In this document: positions 56,818 through 59,956 of the stretch, piece by piece
Layout of the letters: every line of letters begins with the position of its first letter
Numbering within the stretch: the first letter of the stretch is position 1
Assembly (NCBI RefSeq): GCF_003628505.1
Contig: NZ_RBZP01000021.1
Location: forward strand, 1 to 59,956
Length of the DNA: 59,956 nucleotides
DNA from: Oceanobacillus halophilus
Lineage (GTDB): Bacteria > Bacillota > Bacilli > Bacillales > Amphibacillaceae
Reading direction: 5' to 3'
The notes under the pieces: model-generated
The model's input: only the letters and a program-made list of their open reading frames with translations
Databases searched by the model: none
Told to the model about the DNA's origin: nothing
Position numbers and translations under genes: made by a program

Positions 56818-57390
56818 ATGGAGTATGTCGGGAATTATATAATGGCATTCATCGAGATGGGGGGACTGTTGTCCCCATTATTGTTTATTTGCTTTCACTT
56901 AATTCGGCCATTATTCTTTCTCCCGGTAATATTTATATGTATTTCTGGCGGCATTTTGTATGGACCAGTGGCAGGAACTATTTATTCTATCATCGGTATA
57001 ACACTATCTAGTGTCATATTTTATTCGCTTGTCAATCGAATGCCAAAAAAATTAGAACGATTAGTCCAATTAAAACAAAAATTGCTTGGAAAACATGCAG
57101 AATTAAACACGCTGCAAATTTCCGTTCTTAGACTTGTACCTTTTATCCATTTTCATTTATTGTCATTATGTTTGATTGAGATTTCTGCAGGATTTAAAGA
57201 CTATACCAAAACATCGTTCATATCTAATGTTCCTTTAGCCCTCATTTATACGTCCATTGGAGGATGGATATCGAACTTATCTCCCATTCATATCTTCATT
57301 TTTTTAATCGGTTTATTACCGCTGATTTATCTTCTGAGAAGCAAGGAAATTATTATTAAATGGCGTGAGTTTTTCCAGCTAAGTACTTAA
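56818..57390 (+). CDS. TVP38/TMEM64 (VTT/DedA-like) membrane protein
   Basis: Polytopic membrane protein of 190 residues with about five to six helices. FLPVIFICISGGILYGPVAGTIYSIIG carries the family glycine-rich re-entrant motif, and ISVLRLVPFIHFHLLSL, FISNVPLALIYTSIGG are typical of VTT-domain proteins thought to scramble or move lipids. AAAAGGAGG is 6 bases before ATG 56818. Related to the B. subtilis YtxB/YdjX group; exact orthology not assigned. Confidence 0.85.
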   Translation: MEYVGNYIMAFIEMGGLLSPLLFICFHLIRPLFFLPVIFICISGGILYGPVAGTIYSIIGITLSSVIFYSLVNRMPKKLERLVQLKQKLLGKHAELNTLQISVLRLVPFIHFHLLSLCLIEISAGFKDYTKTSFISNVPLALIYTSIGGWISNLSPIHIFIFLIGLLPLIYLLRSKEIIIKWREFFQLST

Positions 57391-57404
57391 ATGAACGCAC
57401 ACAC

Positions 57405-57442
57405 AAAAACCACTCAACTAAGTAATTTTGAGTGGTTTTTTT
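57405..57442. terminator. Bidirectional terminator
   Basis: AAAAACCACTCAA…TTGAGTGGTTTTTTT stem between the VTT gene and the opposing ysdB. Confidence 0.9.
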
Positions 57443-57460
57443 AGGCTCTTTTCTCAAAGT

Positions 57461-57853
57461 TCACTCCATATTTGTAATAAGCAGTTCATCAATGGGGTGT
57501 TTCCATTTAATTTTGGCATGAGGATATTTTATTAAAATTTCATTTTCAAGAAAGTATAAATCTTCTCTTGTTAGCCCTCTTAATTCCATTGGTTCGCGTA
57601 CACTGATATGAATATCAATCACTTCAAATGAAGATTCAGTTGCACCTAAATATTTTTCCCCATCAAAAAGACATCCTTTATAAACAAATTGCAGGTTTTT
57701 TTTACTGTTATAAGGTTCATCCACTAAGTAGAAATCTTGTGATTGTTTGGCAAGCCTGAGCTGCCTTTCAGGATTTCTAACGTATTGAATCCAAGTATAT
57801 ACCAGTAGAATTAATGCAACTAATATAAGTAGTCGGAATAAAATGACAATCAT
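57461..57853 (-). CDS. ysdB: Sigma-W pathway protein YsdB
   Basis: Membrane-anchored protein of 130 residues: one N-terminal helix (about 2–22, VILFRLLILVALILLVYTWI) followed by a basic juxtamembrane stretch (RNPERQLRLAKQSQDF) and a cytoplasmic αβ domain. Agrees with the Bacillus YsdB family, named for sigma-W dependence. GGGAGA precedes the ATG. The sigma-W-type promoter directly upstream supports this. Molecular role unknown. Confidence 0.9.
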   Translation of the reverse strand: MIVILFRLLILVALILLVYTWIQYVRNPERQLRLAKQSQDFYLVDEPYNSKKNLQFVYKGCLFDGEKYLGATESSFEVIDIHISVREPMELRGLTREDLYFLENEILIKYPHAKIKWKHPIDELLITNME

Positions 57854-57886
57854 TGCAATCGTCTCCCTATTGGTTATTATCTATCA

Positions 57887-57913
57887 TACGATATAGAGGG
57901 CTCGATGGTTTCA
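57887..57913 (-). promoter_or_regulatory. Sigma-W-type promoter for ysdB
   Basis: On the minus strand TGAAAC (57913–57908) and CGTA (57890–57887) with a 17-base spacer, ending about 34 bases before the ysdB start. One base longer than the 16-base optimum. Confidence 0.75.
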
Positions 57914-57968
57914 CTAAATTAATTATTTCATGGTACAATCGTTAATAAAGAGAAAAGAGGTACTATTA

Positions 57969-58454
57969 ATGGATTGGGACGAACTATTTACGATGCAACG
58001 CCAATTGGATAAGTACATAGAAGAAAATCATGATCTATCCAATACAAATTTATTTGAACATAAATATCTTGCATTACTAGTTGAGCTTGGCGAACTAGCT
58101 AATGAAACGAGGTGCTTTAAATTCTGGAGTAATAAACCTCGCAATGAAAGTAATATCATATTAGAAGAGTATGTCGATGGTATCCACTTTATTTTATCAT
58201 TAGGACTAGAAAAAGGATATCGTTTTAAAAGTAAAAAATTGGATGAAACAACAAAAACAGAAACCGAACAGTTTAATGAAGTATTTGATGCTTGTACCAC
58301 ATTTAAAAAATCAGCATCTAAAGAAAATTATGAGTCTTTATTCAGTACCTATTTGCAGCTAGGACAATTATTGGGCTTCTCGGAATTAGATATCCAAAAT
58401 GCCTATTATAAAAAGAATGAAATCAATTACGAGAGACAAGATAAGGGTTATTAA
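57969..58454 (+). CDS. Dimeric (all-α) dUTP diphosphatase
   Basis: Hydrolyses dUTP to dUMP, preventing uracil incorporation. 161 residues, all-helical MazG-related fold, with metal-binding LLVELGELANE (Glu39, Glu42, Glu46) and LEEYVDGIHFIL (Glu67, Asp70), as in the phage/Bacillus dimeric dUTPase family. Preceding DELFTMQRQLDKYI is also typical. ATG at 57969 has AAAGAGG upstream; an in-frame ATG at 57930 lies before that site. Confidence 0.9.
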   Translation: MDWDELFTMQRQLDKYIEENHDLSNTNLFEHKYLALLVELGELANETRCFKFWSNKPRNESNIILEEYVDGIHFILSLGLEKGYRFKSKKLDETTKTETEQFNEVFDACTTFKKSASKENYESLFSTYLQLGQLLGFSELDIQNAYYKKNEINYERQDKGY

Positions 58455-58611
58455 TATGTAAGTATAGGGGATCCGGATGCCAAAGATAAGGCAGTGTCTG
58501 TTCCAGAGAAATGATTTCGAATCATATGTAAAGGATTATATCACTTTACCGAACTTTTGAACTATCTTTTGATAAGAGTTATAATTGGAAAAGGAAAAGG
58601 AGGCAATACAT

Positions 58612-59694
58612 ATGAAATTAGATGAAACATTAACCATGCTAAAAGATCTTACAGATGCAAGAGGAATTCCAGGTAATGAGAAAGAAGTACGTGATGTTTA
58701 TGAAAAATATATTTCTCCATACGCAGATGAGGTTACAACAGACAATTTAGGCAGTTCGATTGCCAAAAAAGTAGGAGACGAAAATGGGCCCAAAATTATG
58801 ATTGCTGGTCACTTGGATGAAGTTGGGTTCATGGTGACTAGAATTGATGATAAAGGGTATATCTATTTTCAAACGGTAGGTGGATGGTGGAGCCAGGTAA
58901 TGCTTGCACAACGAGTGACCATTTTGGGTTCAGAAGGTGACGTGACAGGTGTAATTGGTTCCAAACCACCTCATGTACTTCCTGCTGAGGCGCGCAAGAA
59001 ACCGTATGAAATTAAAGATATGTTTATTGATATCGGTGCAACCAACAAAAAAGAAGCAGAAGAATTTGGTGTAAAACCGGGAGACTCTATTGTTCCTTAC
59101 TTTGAGTTTACACCACTAAAAAATGAAAAAATGCTCTTAGCAAAAGCATGGGATAACCGTATTGGCCTTGCTATAGCTATTGAAGTATTGAAACAACTTA
59201 AAGATGTCGATCATCCTAATGTTGTCTATGGCGTTGGTGATGTACAAGAAGAAGTAGGTCTGCGTGGTGCGAAAACTGCTGCTAACAAGATTCAGCCAGA
59301 TATTGGATTTGCTGTAGATGTCGGTATTGCAGGAGATACACCAGGGATCAAACCGCATGAAGCAGATAGCAAATTAGGTCATGGTCCACAAATTATTCTT
59401 TATGATGCATCTATGGTATCCCATAAAGGATTACGTGATTTAGTGGTAGAAACAGCGGATGAGAAAGATGTTCCTTATCAGTTTGCTTCTATTGCTGGTG
59501 GCGGAACAGATTCTGGTTCTATCCACTTAACTGCGAATGGTGTGCCATCTCTATCTATTACAATAGCAACGCGCTATATCCATTCTCATGCTGGTATCTT
59601 ACATCGTGATGACTTTGAAAATGCAGTTAAATTGATTGTGGAAGTTGTTAAAAAATTAGATGCTGATACAGTGAAGGAATTGGTTTTAGCGTAA
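58612..59694 (+). CDS. ysdC: M42 family glutamyl/leucyl aminopeptidase
   Basis: Cytosolic dinuclear metallo-aminopeptidase (360 residues, tetrahedral dodecamer family), B. subtilis YsdC type. Metal ligands and catalytic residues: [11 protein letters not shown] (His, Asp), [11 protein letters not shown] (Asp), [13 protein letters not shown] (catalytic Glu-Glu), [12 protein letters not shown] (Asp) and [12 protein letters not shown] (His). AAAAGGAGGCAATAC precedes the ATG at 58612; a start nine codons earlier overlaps that site. Confidence 0.95.
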   Translation: MKLDETLTMLKDLTDARGIPGNEKEVRDVYEKYISPYADEVTTDNLGSSIAKKVGDENGPKIMIAGHLDEVGFMVTRIDDKGYIYFQTVGGWWSQVMLAQRVTILGSEGDVTGVIGSKPPHVLPAEARKKPYEIKDMFIDIGATNKKEAEEFGVKPGDSIVPYFEFTPLKNEKMLLAKAWDNRIGLAIAIEVLKQLKDVDHPNVVYGVGDVQEEVGLRGAKTAANKIQPDIGFAVDVGIAGDTPGIKPHEADSKLGHGPQIILYDASMVSHKGLRDLVVETADEKDVPYQFASIAGGGTDSGSIHLTANGVPSLSITIATRYIHSHAGILHRDDFENAVKLIVEVVKKLDADTVKELVLA

Positions 59695-59734
59695 TATTAA
59701 ACGAGATATTACTGATATTGAGATAAAAACATAG

Positions 59735-59777
59735 TATACACACGTTATTTCTTATAGAGATAACGTGTGTATTTTTT
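59735..59777 (+). terminator. Terminator after ysdC
   Basis: ATACACACGTTAT…ATAACGTGTGTAT perfect stem followed by TTTTTTTC. Confidence 0.93.
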
Positions 59778-59837
59778 TCATCTTTTAAGATGACTATTAA
59801 AATCTGTTATTTGGATACTTCGACTTGTAAAAAAATA

Positions 59838-59922
59838 GGGGGACACGGAACCTGTCCAAGGCCACTGAAAAAGTCCCTCAGAACAGCCAACAAAAATGAT
59901 TTGTTAGCTGTTCTGTTTTATA
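59838..59922. mobile_element. Possible edge of an insertion sequence or repeat
   Basis: GGGGGACACGGAACCTGTCC (59840–59859) resembles palindromic motifs often found beside IS elements in Bacillaceae, and CCACTGAAAAAGTCC resembles IS1182-type ends. It is followed by an AGAACAGC…GCTGTTCT hairpin with TTTTAT (59881–59922). No transposase lies inside the window, so the call is tentative. Confidence 0.35.
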
Positions 59923-59956
59923 ATCAAAGTAATAATGATGAAAGTAGTGGGTGATT

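Noticed and set aside
57441..57470. AGGCTCTTTTCTCAAAG at the 3' end of ysdB as a family 1 repeat end
   Set aside because: Only one short end is present and no matching inverted partner lies nearby.

Overview
The window is AT-rich bacterial DNA that reads as a Bacillaceae chromosome. It keeps the Bacillus-type order malS–accDA–pfkA–pyk–fxsA–ytvI–citZ–icd–mdh–phoPR–polA–mutM–coaE–gapB–speD–nrdR–dnaBI–ytxC–thrS–infC–rpmI–rplT–ysdA–ysdB–ysdC, the sporulation pair ytrHI, strong AGGAGG-type ribosome sites and several TTG/GTG starts. An Oceanobacillus/Virgibacillus-like halotolerant genus is my inference. No rRNA, tRNA, CRISPR array or complete insertion sequence was found.

Layout. (1) 1–2.8 kb: a truncated repeat element, alanine dehydrogenase, and an opposing M24 peptidase. 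(2) 2.87–6.96 kb: an envelope-stress operon behind a textbook sigma-W-type promoter (TGAAAC-N16-CGTA), encoding DUF4178, PspA, a DUF4247 lipoprotein, a DUF350 membrane protein and a membrane-bound spermidine-synthase-like enzyme. (3) 7.0–17.1 kb: ytkL, then a type IV pilus locus (three minor prepilins, PilB, PilT, PilC, major pilin, PilD, PilM, PilN, PilO). The major pilin gene is preceded by a c-di-GMP-II riboswitch that appears to be an ON switch. (4) 17.1–25.7 kb: ytoI, ytpI, nrnA, a composite repeat element, ytrHI, dnaE. (5) 25.7–38.3 kb: central carbon block (malic enzyme, a FadR-type GntR regulator with a matching operator, acetyl-CoA carboxylase AccDA, glycolysis, TCA enzymes). (6) 38.3–47.2 kb: a 20-bp tandem repeat array, phoPR, polA–mutM–coaE, gapB with a CcpN-like site, speD behind a structured leader. 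(7) 47.3–59.7 kb: nrdR–dnaB–dnaI, ytxC, thrS with a T-box, infC–rpmI–rplT with an L20-type leader and an AUU start, ysdA, a VTT protein, ysdB with its own sigma-W-type promoter, a dimeric dUTPase and the M42 peptidase ysdC. The last 120 bases resemble the edge of a mobile element.

Co-operation. The pilus genes form a complete Gram-positive type IV pilus with a retraction ATPase, and the riboswitch links pilin supply to c-di-GMP. The PspA operon joins membrane binding, an extracytoplasmic lipoprotein and an amine-transfer-like enzyme under probable envelope-stress control. Several intergenic spaces carry short inverted-repeat elements (two families), some abutting gene 3' ends.
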